A stretch of 64,000 bases of DNA from Przewalskia tangutica (Eukaryota; Streptophyta; Magnoliopsida; Solanales; Solanaceae): contig CM056728.1 of the NCBI GenBank assembly GCA_029844215.1, positions 7,404,001 through 7,468,000 of the forward strand, in the 5' to 3' direction. Of this stretch, positions 1 through 12,500 are shown in pieces. Both the position numbers and the translations under genes were made by a program. Each line of letters begins with the position of its first letter. Position 1 is the stretch's first letter. The notes under the pieces were generated by a model that made no database searches, was not told where the DNA came from, and saw only the letters and a program-made list of their open reading frames with translations.

Positions 1-526
1 CCCAGTCCCACCACTTGCCAAAAATAGCCGTTGCAATAACGATCATTTTACATTTTCTATGTCTTTTGCAATTTTTTTCAACAACAATACACTACAATGT
101 TGTAATTCTGAATCTTGTATATTTCAATGAAATAATTAATAATATAAGATGCACAAAAATAACCATGAGATGTTTTTTTTACACTCTTCTTGTCTTTGTT
201 TAATTATTTAGTTTATAAATATATATGAGTATAATATTATAATAGTATAATATGAGTATATGACTATCACTATATGACTATATGTTACTTTGTTAGTAAT
301 TTAGTATTTTTAATTTAGTGGAATTTTTTTTTAAAAACGCCGCCCCCCGTCCCCGACCCGTCCCCCCCGACCGATCGGCCGATCGGGATCGGACCGACAC
401 AGATCGCCCCGCTAGTACGGCCCCGCCGCCCGCCCCGACCAGCCTCCTCTCCGTCCCAGCCGCCCCTGCTCCAAGCCCGCCTATCCCGATCTCAGTGGAT
501 CCGACCCGACCCACTGACCAGCCCTA
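1..526. mobile_element. hAT transposon, right terminal fragment
   Basis: The stretch ends at 526 with CCAGCCCTA, whose reverse complement TAGGGCTGG resembles the TAGGGGTGG terminus of the complete hAT element at 59497-62985. The C-rich block at 342-510 and the CCAAAAATAGCCGTTGCAA-like segment near 17-36 both have counterparts just inside the right end of that element. The rest lies left of the window. Short ORFs over the C-rich block are composition artefacts. Confidence 0.55.
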
Positions 527-1054
527 GTCAACACCATCTCTAATCGACACACACAATCACCACATCAATTGTCATATAACTTTTTAAAAATATTATATTG
601 ATATAATATTAGATTAATTTAGTAGTTTATTTGAATTTTATATTTACTATTTTTAAATAAAGTGAAATATTATATATATTAATATTTAAATATTTATTTA
701 GATTCAGACATCTAAATTTTAATATTATTTAAATGTATATTCAGATTCATATGTTCTAATTTTAATGAAAACAAATGAAGTTTAAATATTAGAACTCTAG
801 AAGGAAGATTAAATACTCATAATAATAATCGTAAAACACAGTACTACATGTATTGAACTTTAACAAAAACACAGGAGACCTAGGATACATCTTAATATTA
901 TTAGATATAAATATGATCATTAGATAATGAAGTAAGAAAATATCTAAATTCCAATTCCTTTGGCTGACTTTTGGTGTGAGGTTATAGTTGTTAGGACTAC
1001 TATGTACTTATAAATTGAATAAACTACCCGGAAGAATGTTTCAAGAAGAAGAAG
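527..1054. other. AT-rich intergenic DNA
   Basis: No open reading frame, inverted repeat or RNA gene is recognisable. It is rich in ATATT and TTTAAAT and looks like decayed non-coding DNA. Confidence 0.6.
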
Positions 1055-1204
1055 TGAGATCGCAAGGCCACGAAGTTTGATTCCTGCATAAACTTTTTGG
1101 TTGAAGCGCACACATGGCTTGCCAAGTGTGGTTAATCGACCGACGTGATTTGCGCTATTGCATCGATCCGGGTTTTCACTGCGCACTCGAAAGAAAGAGC
1201 TACC
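1055..1204 (+). mobile_element. SINE, 5'-truncated copy
   Basis: Aligns by eye with the complete SINE at 1958-2163: the B-box-like AGTTTGATTCC, then the shared run through GTGTGGTTAATCGACCGACGTGATTTGCGC. The 5' tRNA-like head is missing and no target duplication could be defined. Divergence is higher than in the neighbouring copy, so it is probably older. Confidence 0.65.
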
Positions 1205-1942
1205 ATGATTCCCTAGTCAATATTTTTTTTTTTTGAATAAACTAACCGGACTACTTTAATAAATATCTACTTATATAAATTGAATAAACTAAGCAAGATT
1301 CACAAAATTTAACTCAAAACACGACAATTATAAATAAGAAAAACACTTTAAAAAGGCAAAATAGAAATAATATCTATACATATATGAAGCACACATCCGT
1401 GTATTGGATGCTTAAAAAGTTATTCCCTTCGTTTTTTATATTTTTCGTTTTAAGCCAAATATATATTATCAAAAGTTTTTATTTCTTTCTTAAATTTTGA
1501 GTCAAATCAAACACCCTCATATAAAATGATACAGAGAAAATATTTAATAATCATATTTTATTATTAATCTACCTTTTATAATAGTTGTACCTCATCTTAT
1601 TTGGATGGTTGTTACCTATTGTATTGTGATGTGTTGTTAGTTTAAATACAATGTTTATTTTGATTGTTACGTTAATTCTAATGTATCGTATCGTAAATCC
1701 ATCGTACGTAACGACGAAAAGTCTCATTTTATGTAACGACCGATTTGGTATTACCGCATCGTTACCTTATTTTCCCCCTCATTTTTATTATCTATTAATT
1801 CTATTTTATCATTTACCCTTTCTTTTTACGGTAGCTCTACCCATAACCTACTTTTCTTATATGTTTATCCTTCAAATTGTTGATGTATGAGATAATGTGA
1901 CGACGAGAAACAATACAATCTATCCAATGTTATATCAATCAA
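1205..1942. other. intergenic DNA, no gene seen
   Basis: AT-rich sequence. The only ORF (1651-1890) has no recognisable motif and is hydrophobic by composition. Confidence 0.5.
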
Positions 1943-1957
1943 AACAATATAATATGA

Positions 1958-2163
1958 CCCGCAAGGATAGTCAAGTTGGTGTAGCAGTAGAGCGCGAGAC
2001 CACAAGATCACGAGTTCGATCCCCTGTATAAACCTTCTTGGTTGAGCATGTCACACATGACTTGTCAGATGTGGTTAATTGACTGACGTGATTTGCGCTA
2101 TCATACACCCGTAGTTTACCTCTTGCACTCGAAGAGTAGCTGCCTTCGCCGTCACAACAAAAA
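1958..2163 (+). mobile_element. SINE, complete, tRNA-headed
   Basis: A pol III A-box-like TAGTCAAGTTGGT and B-box-like GAGTTCGATCC lie at the correct spacing for a tRNA-derived SINE head (about 1968-2021). An A-rich tail follows. The copy is flanked by 15-bp near-perfect duplications, AACAATATAATATGA at 1943-1957 and AACAATACAATATGA at 2164-2178, the signature of LINE-assisted retroposition. The family looks like a Solanaceae SolS SINE, but I do not assign the subfamily. Confidence 0.8.
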
Positions 2164-2178
2164 AACAATACAATATGA

Positions 2179-3504
2179 TACTATACAACACAATACAATA
2201 CATTATGAAACAATAAATAACAAATTAGCTTTTAATTATTGATATATGAGATTATGAAACTATCAAATTTATTCAAAACTTTATATTCACCAAAAAAATA
2301 CAAACACAACACATATATATAACACTTCCGTTTTAGTGAGATTGTTGGTGTTCCTGACCCATGCCCAAAAAAGGCTTATAATTGAGTGGTCAAAGTTGTA
2401 ACCAAATACGGATCCAATTTAGGTCCGCCGACACCACCGTTTCTTCTTCTGGGCGAAATCAATTACTAATAGGTTCAAAATCCCTAATCCCTTTTTGTAA
2501 TTGCAACAATTTAATTTTGCATACATCTATGTTTTGTGTATGATTTATCAGTTATTAAAGGTGCTCTGGATTGTCCCTATAGCAGGATCAGATTTAGAGA
2601 GGACAAAATATCCTGACTCCACGCGTGTTTTGAAGGCTGAACTAGGTGAAGTTGTAGTTCTATTTGATTAAAGTTTTTCAAGATCAAATATTTGTGCTGG
2701 AATGAATATATTAGTGGGGATTAAGCAAGGGATAGGGAGAAGGGCATATCTGCATTAGTGTAGGAAGTATATTTGGGAAGATCTGGAAGTGGTGCTTTGG
2801 GGGGGGGGGGGAACAGAAATTGGGAAGGTAAAGAAGACTTGATACTACCACGCGAACATCTATGTGATCTCCATAATGTTCTTTTTAGATGAGAGACTCA
2901 CTTAGTACTGTTAATGTATTTGCTAATTCATTGCGGTGGGCAATCTATTTTTCCTTCAGTTGAACACTACTTTTTAAACGACTCTTGTATTTTTCTTAAA
3001 CCATTTGTACATAAATTTGGTATATTGCTGTGGTTCCCCTTTCTTTATAAAATCAAAGAGCAAAGTGTTTGTCATGCTATAGCCTCAAGTGTATCCCTTT
3101 TGCTTGATGAAGACACTGCACAGGAGTTGCCATGTTAAGCTCCATTCACATTTTCTGTCTGTTTGTTCCAGTAGGTTTCTATTGGTTCTTTTCTTATCAA
3201 AAAGGTTCCTAACCTGTAATCTCATTCTCCTTATTGTATCTTCTTCTTAAAATGGTTGTTTGGTTGCATTTTGAAACAAGGCTATTTATTTCCATACAAC
3301 AATATAGTGAGCCCCCCCAGATCGAAAAGAGAGAAGGAGGAAAATAAGACTCATGTATTATCTGAATCATTTTACCATTTTATTTCTTACCCTTTTACCC
3401 ATTATGTCAAGTACTTTATGATTCTTTTCTCACACGATTTTAATTTATGAATTTAGTGAAGTTGAGAGAACTATGAATATACATTTGAATACTGTGTGAC
3501 AAGG
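2179..3504 (+). promoter_or_regulatory. upstream and 5' leader region of the EMF2-like gene
   Basis: Non-coding sequence directly before the EMF2-like start codon at 3505. It must hold the promoter and probably a 5'UTR intron, since the known EMF2 gene has an intron in its leader. No single TATA box or transcription start can be fixed by eye. A pyrimidine-rich stretch near 2440-2500 would suit a leader. Short ORFs at 2914-3138 and 3256-3450 have no recognisable product and are not called. Confidence 0.45.
2799..2811 (+). repeat. run of 13 G
   Basis: A homopolymer of 13 consecutive G in the region upstream of the EMF2-like gene. It is a likely site of length polymorphism or sequencing error. 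Confidence 0.95.
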
Positions 3505-3539
3505 ATGCCAGGCATACCTTTAGTAGCTCGTGAAACCAC
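3505..3539 (+). CDS. EMF2: EMF2-like exon 1
   Basis: Residues 1-11 and two bases of codon 12. The start was chosen because MPGIPLVARET is the conserved family N-terminus. Donor GTAAGA. Confidence 0.9.
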
Positions 3540-6500
3540 GTAAGATATTCCCTGTGCCCTGCATTTGATGTGTTATATTTATATTTTAAGATACTCAATG
3601 CACTTACAGAAGCATGGATATTGATTGTTATATTATAATTTGTGGAACAGGAATTACACTTGCTACTGCAGTTACTCTACAGTTACGGATTCAATGTGCA
3701 GGCAAGATTCTGCTACACATTTGTCTGCAGAGGAGGAGATTGCTGCTGAAGAAAGCCTTTCCAGTTATTGCAAACCTGTGGAACTCTACAACATTCTCCA
3801 ACGCCGCGCTGTTAGAAATGTAATGTACTTACGTGAGAAGATCACTTTTTGCCTATTCATCAAAGCTAACGTTTTTGGTGTCAGTTTCCTAGTTGATGTT
3901 AATGGTCTTAGAAATATTATTGATTTTATTAGTTTTATTTATCTGCATCAAACAGTCATTTTGAATGTCAGTTGAAAGTTTTTGCGGTAAAATACTCAAA
4001 AGAGTATTATTGTTCTTATAAATAAACGCATCTTGTGTCAGTTTCAAGTGTTTTTGGTAAAAGCATACTCAAGATTATTATCTCTCACCCATGCTTTTGA
4101 GCTGATGTTTTAGATCCTGACTTCCATTTTTGCCTGTTACCAATTGTTAGGAGTTTTAATGTGATTGGTCTCATCACTTTTATGACATGCTAATTATACA
4201 TTCATCATCGGCATTTTGTGTAAAATGTTTCTGAAAGAGTGTATAATATCATGCAGCCTTCCTTCCTTCAAAGATGTTTACAGTACAAAATTCAAGCAAA
4301 GAACAAAAAGAGGTAATTCTGATTGTGATTGCTTTCAGTCCCTATTTTTCTGTTATGCAAGGTTATGTCTCATATGTTCTATACTAGATGCTCCGAGGTA
4401 CTTTTAATTATCATGTGATATTATCTATGTTGCTTTGAGTGAAGCTCTAAATTTGTGTGGAGACATGACTTTCATCACTTGATTCATCACTTGATTCATC
4501 ACTTCACACTACGTTTCAGTGTTTAAACTTTGTAGTACTACACTTTGACTCTTTGGTAAACAATTTTCCTTTTACTATTTATTCATAATTACTTACACAT
4601 TTAAGTCTTGTACAGTAGCTTGTATGATATAGTCGCTTCACCTTATGGATGCAAAGTAACTTCTTAAAGACAGACCTAATTACTGCTGCCAAGTTTGTCT
4701 AAATTGAAGGCAAACTACTGTTTGAAATAGCTGATGAAACACAGTTTTTCCCTCTGTAGTTGGTGATCAATATTGTACATGTTACTCATTATACCACCCC
4801 ATAATTTCTTCAAATGTTTAAAAAGTGAAAAGCATGAAGGTCCACGAGGCTTGAAGCGAAAAGCGAAGTGAAGCTGACACTTTTTAAGTGAAATGCACAA
4901 TTTACATATGATTAAAAAATACCAAATGTTCATACTATAATAAGCAAATTCCAATCAAAATAACTAATTTCAGCATCCGATATACAATACCTTTACTTAC
5001 AAAAAAAATCCAGCTCCTTAAAGGTGAAATTTAAATACCTTACCGCAGACAGAAGCCTGGTATTTAAGTGGAGAAGGGTAAAGGGCTAGACCCATTGTCC
5101 ATCTAATTTTTAATCTTGCGCCATCAGCCTTTCAAAAAAAAAGAAGATAAAGTACATTATCCAAAAAAAATCAACTTCTTCAAGGTGAAATGAAAAGAAT
5201 CAACCTGCTTCTCGTTGGAATCACATTGTGTGTAATTGTTGAAGCCCACACTTCGCTGAAACACATGGCTTCACCATGAAGAGATAATCTCTCGCTTCTA
5301 TTGTTTCGTCGCTTTAAGCAAAAAGCGATGGCAGCGTATATATACTTGCATTTAGATTGTTTTAGAGGGGATTTACTACTGTGGCTAATTTGTTCAGGAT
5401 TCAAATGGCAATATCTTTGCCAGCAACTGTGAACGATGAATCACAGGTCCAGAATTTGTTTCCTTTGTGTGTAATTTTGGCAAGGCCAGTATCAAGTGCT
5501 GCAGCTGCTGAGGCAGTAAGTTCATATCTTGTGCAAATATGTCCAGTGAGTTTTAATCTTGTATGCTGTTGGGTACCTTTCTAATGCCATTTGGTTACAG
5601 CATTCTGCTGTCTATCAATTTAGGCGGGCATGCATATCAACCTCATTTAGTGGAGTTGATGGGATAAATCGAGCTCAAGCAAAATTCTTTCTCCCTGAAA
5701 TGAATAAACTATCTGCTGAAATAAGGGCTGGCTCTCTTGTCATCCTGTTTGTCAGCTTTGGTAGGTATTAAGTATTTTCTGGAACTTTATTTGTCAAGAT
5801 TCAATATGAGGGCCAACTATATATGGTTTTCTGCCTTTGCAGCTGAACTTGCGAGAGATCATGTGGATACATCTTCATTTCCATGTAAGTAGCAGGGAAA
5901 ATGGAAAGATCCTGAGTCTCTGCAGTTACCGGTGTCAAATAAACTTTATCTGGCACTAACGACTGTTAGCTTTTTCAAACTCAGCAACTTGTCATTTTAT
6001 TTTCTCTTTTGTTATTCGTTTTGATGGTTTAGAAAAAATTAAGCATATGTATATTGTTTAAATATTGCAAGTCTAACCATCTAAAATGAATACTTGCATT
6101 TAAAAAAAAAGTCTAACCATCTATAATGTGCCACATCTGGAAACATGTTCTTCAGTTGTGACTTGTGAGTGACCTATTTCACAAGCCTGAAGTAAAAGGG
6201 AAAAGAATAATAATGGCAATGACGTAGTATTTGCAGTATGATAACCAATGCATGAGGTCTCTTTGGTAATTCTTTCCTATTCTTATCTTTCTTAGAAATC
6301 ATTTCCTTCTGGATCTACATGTTTAGCTGATTGAGGAAAGAGAATTTCAGAATATCCCTTCTACTTGCCCCTTTATGCCCTTACATAAGTGATTCTCCTT
6401 CACACTCTCCTCCATGAACACTGTCGCTTTAATTTTCCTTTCCTCTCTTTTCTATCTCTATGGACCTGACAAGATATGGACGTCTTTTATTTCAATGCTG

Positions 6501-9500
6501 TCAGGGAGTATCTTCTAACAAGCAAAGATTGTGTGAAACCATTCTGATACTTAACAGCAACATTGGAAACTTTGTATTCTCAATCTAATGGCTGCACAGC
6601 AAGCTTAAAAATGATTGAATTCGTAACTCTAAATACATTAAGGGGTCGTTTGGTTGGCCTATGTATAAGGCTAATACACGTATAAAACATTGCATAATTT
6701 AGTACATCGTTTGGTTGGTATCAGCATGTCCGTATAGAATTTTGCATAGCTTTTACTGTGTTTGGTTATCATTTCAAAGTTATACCGGTATAACTTTATA
6801 CCTAAATTGTTGTATAACTTTATTCCACCTCCATGGTGGTATAAATTTTTATACATGGATTGTGGGATTAAATAGTCCTTGTATAACTAGTCCCTGTATA
6901 GCTAATCCTTATATAACTACTCCATGTATAACTAATCTCCGTATAGCCAATTCATGTATAATTTACCTTCCAACCAAACGACCCCCAATAATTCATGTTT
7001 GTGATTTGATGTTTATAAACATTACACTTGAATTTTATTCTGGAATATTGTCAACAATTGGATCTCGAAGAAGTCACAGACTATCCTCAGGGCTTAGAAT
7101 AGGCACTCATTGTTAGGTTTCTTTAGTGCATGAAAAGAAAAACCACATAGAGGTTGTTACTATATCAAATTCTGTCGTATTATGCTGTGTATGCCTTATT
7201 TTCTTTTGCTTTCTACTTTTTTTCCCAGTCTGTTTGATAACCAGGGCCCTTCCAATACTTTTAAGGGCCCTGTGTGAAAAAAAAAGAGGCCCTTTTTATT
7301 CACATTAAAAATTAAAATTAACTAATTAATCAATATTAAAAAAATTATTGATTAAAACATCTAATAAATGTATAGTAAACACTTATTTGTTTAAAGAGGG
7401 GTTTTTTGTGTTTTAAACAAAAAAATCTTCTGTTGCTCATTGGATTCGAACTCGCGACCTCTCAATAGGGAATAACTTTTGCGAGGAGCCCTCAACCACT
7501 AAGCTACAAATCTAATAAGATTAGACATTTTTAATACATATCTTAATATTTGAAACATCCATAAAAAAATAAAAATTCAGGGGCGGAGCCGCGGAGGCCC
7601 CGCCGGCCGGGGGCCCCTGTGCGGTGGCGCCGCCTTGGCCGCCCCTGTTGATAACCTCCCTTTTCCACATTTAGTTGATTTAAGTGTTTGATCTTTTCTT
7701 TAGGTTTCTCCTGGTCCATCATCTTTATTGTTCTAATCTTATTTTCAAAATTGTGGCAGTGAATCTTGAAGGGCACTGCTTGTTGGGGAGAATGCCAATG
7801 GAATTACTTCATTTATTGTGGGAAAAGTCTCCCAATTTGAGTTTAGGGGAGAGAACTGAGATGTTATCAACTGTTGACTTGAACCCTTGTTTCATGAAGG
7901 TACGCCTTAGCTGAAGTTGCTGAATATATAAGTATGTATTGCTAGTTCTTTTTTTTGTTTTTTGTTTTGATAATCAAGAAAACCCCAATAGCTCCCTCTA
8001 TCCTTCTCCACTAAAAATATTACTCACTCCGTCCCATTTTATATGAAGATGGTTGACTCGGCACGGAGAAAGAAAGACTTTTGAAACTTGTGGTCTTAAA
8101 CAAGACATTGAGAAATGTATGACTACAAATCATTTCATTAAGGGTAAAATGGGAGATTTAAAGTCACATTACTGAATATAGAAAGATGTCATTCTTTTTG
8201 GAACGGACTAAAACGGAAAGAGTGTCATATAAATTGGGACAGAGGGAGTAGTAGTAGTATGTCTTGCTAGTTTGATATTGCTTTGTTGACTGATTTGTGA
8301 ACCAACACCTCATTGACAATCTGGAAGAGTGATCGAGCTGACCATTAGTTTTTCGTATTCTTCAAATTCACATCCTTAGTTTAGCAAAAGAGCTTGTGGT
8401 TTCAGAATTTTTCTTCAACCAAACACCAATAGAAAAAAGTTTTGCAGATTTTGCAACAAAAGACTACTCCAGAGGTGCTTTTCAGATTTTGCAAAAACTG
8501 AAAAGCTTTTTTTTATTGGTGTTTGGTTGAAAAATTATTCAGAAAAATTGAAATAAGTTTTCCTTAAAGTATTTGCAACACTTTCTGGAAACAAACGCCA
8601 GCTCAGTAAATCTTGTCACTGGTGGGGGTGTTGCAACTGCCCTTAGTCATGTCAATATGCCTCCCTTTTCTTTACCAAAAATCAGAGTCAGTAGATTTAA
8701 AACCAGCTTCTGGTTCACTTGAATTAAAAACATGACTAATCTTCTGTACCAATTTTGAATCTGGATATGATCTATCTCATCTGCTCACTTGACAACGTCT
8801 GAAACTCTGGAATCGATATGCCTTCTCCGAAGCATTACTCAATTTTGGATTTGTCTTTTTATTGTTAAGGCAGATAGTTCGTCTCTTGCCCATGTTGCTC
8901 CTATATGTTATATTTAGTTATCCATAAGTGAAAACAAGGAATTTCTGATCCTCTTTCGTTAGTCATAAGTTTAGGGTTTGATAACCAAGCAGCTGGCTTT
9001 TCACATATTGATAGAGGTGCTGATTCTTCTAGATTGGCTGTTTTCAGTTAGTGTTTCATGATGTAGAATCCGTTCATAGTGGGCATTGCCAGATGTTGTG
9101 CAGAGACTTCTCTGGATAAATGATGCTGGAAGGGCATTGCTGAAGTAATTTTGATTAATTTGCGCATGAAGTTGTTCTGGTGTTGATACATGGTCACACT
9201 CACACATATGAAATAAGTAATAGTGATATATAGTCAGACATAACGATTACAACAGTTAACTAGTTACCGAGAAATTTATCATTTTTTTTATAAAAGAATT
9301 TTATCTTCTTATAATTACTATTTCTTGCCAAGAGATCCTTGCTGTGCATTCTTCACTGAGGAAAAGAAAAGAATACCCCCACCGTCCCCCAACTCAAGAG
9401 AGGACGAAAATCAAGAGGAACCATCTTCTCTGACAGCTATCGTGTCTTCATATGCAGACAAACTGTTCGGACAAAGACAGACGTATTTCCTTTCAGTATC

Positions 9501-12500
9501 CTCGCAGTTCTGCGGCTCTGGTAGGTCATTTTGTACTCAGTGCTTATGTCCTTGAGGATTTTAATAAAATATTTAACTCTTTTTGCTTATATAATTGATT
9601 TTCTTGGATGCTGTAATGATTGGATTATGAAAGGCAACAATACAGCAGCTCCAAGTCAAAATTGCTGCAGAAGAAGCTGGTTCAAGAGAAAGATCACGTT
9701 ATGATTCATTCTCCTATAATGACATTCCTACAACTTCATTGCCTCGAATAATACGGTGAAGTTACCCATTTTCTGCGCTGCATTTTTCTCTAGTGCGTCG
9801 TGTGTATTGCCTTTCTTGTGTTTGTCGTTACACGATTCTCACCTCCAGCTGTACAAGAAATTATCAGTATTGTTGTTGACAGCAATACTTCCATCATTGT
9901 GTAAATTATTCTTCCCCAACAGTCAGCACCTACTTGCATTAAACTTATTGCTCATTTGAGCCCGTGCCACGAGGTAGATTTGCCCTTTTAGGTCAGGTCA
10001 GCATTCAGGGGCATACTGCTCTAGCAAAATTTAGTTGAGCTCAGATCCCCACAATTATACTGGTATATATCTACCTTGTTAGATTAGCTTCCTCCTAGGT
10101 TCCCAGCAAGTTTTTGTGCATGTTTTGTAGACCTTGTCATGCTTACCCATCTTTGCTACCTTCACCCGTTTGTATTTGATTCAACATATTCAACCCAATT
10201 GATCAAGCTGATACTGAAGTTAAAGAGCTTCAAAATTCTTTATGTTCATTGTGAAGTAGATATGTAGCTAATCCTTTCACTTATCGCGCTTTCCAGGTTG
10301 AGGACAGGAAATGTTGTTTTCAACTATATGTACTATAACAATAAGTTGCAGAGAACAGAAGGTAAACTTAATTCTTCATTCTATGGTAAAAGCTATGGCT
10401 TGTTTGACTTCATATTTGGCTGCTTTTATTTAAATTTTCATTTATCTATCTATAAACAAAAAGAAAAAACGAAAATCAAGAAAATCTTTTTTGGAGCAAA
10501 TTCTGCATTCCTGGGAAGAGGAAGAAGCAGATAGGACAATTGTATTGAATCAATAAAAAAAAGAGGTCAGTGCTACGGCCCCGCATGCCCATTTGTGAAA
10601 TAAAAAATAAAATTACATTTCCTCCGACCCCACTCATAAAGTGCGAAAGGGGGAGTAGTAATAAGTCATATAGAATCAATGGATTATATTGCCACCAGTA
10701 TATGTGGTTTGCTCTGGTTGGTTGTTCCTTGTGCTCTTGAACTGAGGTCAGACTCTATGTGGGTTAGTTTGTTTTGTAAAGCGTTTTGTGTTATTTGGAT
10801 GGATTTCAAATGATTAAAGCAGGGTTCTTTTCCAGTTAAAAGAATCAGCTCCATTTTGTTTTTTCCTTAAAATAAAATCTTCTCGCCTAAACTAGATCCT
10901 GAACTCACTGGTATTTTGTTACTTGGATGTCTCACTTAACTTTGGTGAACCCTCCCTTTATTGTACATGGATGCTTCATGTTGTTGGATCATGTAAAGTT
11001 GAAATTTTGAGTACAATCTCTTAGCCACAGCTTTAGAGTCTGGGCATAGAGCAAAATAGTGCACCATATATCCTTTTGAAATGAATTGTAGAGCAATCAA
11101 CTAAAAGTCTCCAACTTGCTAATCGGACTTTAGTCTTCCATATGTTAAACCAATCTGTTTGAATTGCCACTATCCTACATATGTCAAGATGTGTTCAGCT
11201 CTTGGTGTGAGTGCATTTAATAGCTTTTAGAATGTTGAAATTGATGAGATTTGTATTGCTTTCTTCCATCCGGGGTATTCTTTTATTTGATCAAATTACT
11301 TGGTTGCTATTTTTTCTAAACTTGCAGTGACGGAGGACTTCACCTGTCCTTTCTGCTTGGTAAAATGTGCCAGCTTTAAGGTAAACTGGGATAATCTTCT
11401 TTTGTTTCTTTAATACAACTGAGCTAGTCGGATCCAGTCTGAAATGGTTTTGACGAGAAATTTGATTTAAAGTAATTAGATAATCAGTTTAATATTTTGT
11501 ACCTTTTTTTTTTGGTTTTAGGGTTTGAGATATCACTTATGCTCATCCCACGATCTGTTCAACTTTGAATTTTGGGTTGGTAAACTTCAGCAAGCTTCAG
11601 ATAAAATTTAAATTGTGTATTTTTCTGAGCTGTCAAATTAACCTCGTATCATTTTTAGGTAACTGAAGAATATCAAGCTGTAAATGTATCTGTGAGAAGT
11701 GACATGTGGAGATCTGAGGTCAGCACATTTTCTTTTAACTTAGGGGTGAATCGTATATGGTCTGTAGTATTTGCTCCTAGCACAAATCTGCTGCAATGCA
11801 AAGTAGTTTTCTCGATATGACTGTAGGAGATCCACTTAACTCTTATTTTAGGTATTTTGATTTCTGTAATTATGTCTGCGGTTGACCTTCTAGGAAGCTT
11901 TACTGGGTTCTTGATGAAAAGAAAAGCTATGTAGTTTAATGGTCAATATCTTTAATAAGGTCATGTCTTTTATTTGCATTATACCTTGTTAGAGTCTAAC
12001 TTCCTCTTGATTAGGCAAAGGTTTGAAAAGTTAGTTCTTTTTTTGTGATAAGGTAAAATTTTTATTACTAGAAGTACCAAGGAGGTACAAAAGATTACAT
12101 CAGAAGCAGTCAGCGCCTACAACAGCGAAAAGCAGTTACAAATTTCCTAACAAATCTAAAAACTCCACAAACTGATCCATACTCTCAATCAAACCTCTTT
12201 TACACCAGAAGAATAGATTTTAGAGACAAGTATTTTTTATGCTGGATATGTGAGCCCTTTTATTTTTAAAATAAGCATTGTTCCTTTCCTTCCAAATGGT
12301 CCAGCAAATGCATAGAGGGATGGTCCTCCACAGCTGTTTCTGCTTCCTTGCTATTTTCTTCCCTTGCCAACTAACTAGTAAGGATCTTAAATCTGACGGC
12401 ATTGTCCAAGAGACACCACACAAACACAGGAAAAGCTCCCAGCACTGTTTTGCAATTTTACAATGGATAAACAAGTGGTTTAACACTTTCCAGCCCTTCC

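Noticed and set aside
293..527. Overlapping open frames on both strands over the C-rich block
   Set aside because: Pro/Arg- and Gly/Arg-rich frames caused by base composition at the end of a hAT element.
3614..3823. Alternative open frame overlapping EMF2 exon 2
   Set aside because: A shadow frame; the frame with CKPVELYNILQRR is the conserved one.
9325..9555. Open frame of 76 codons around EMF2 exon 8
   Set aside because: The conserved residues and the phase of neighbours require a different frame and a shorter exon, 9458-9520.
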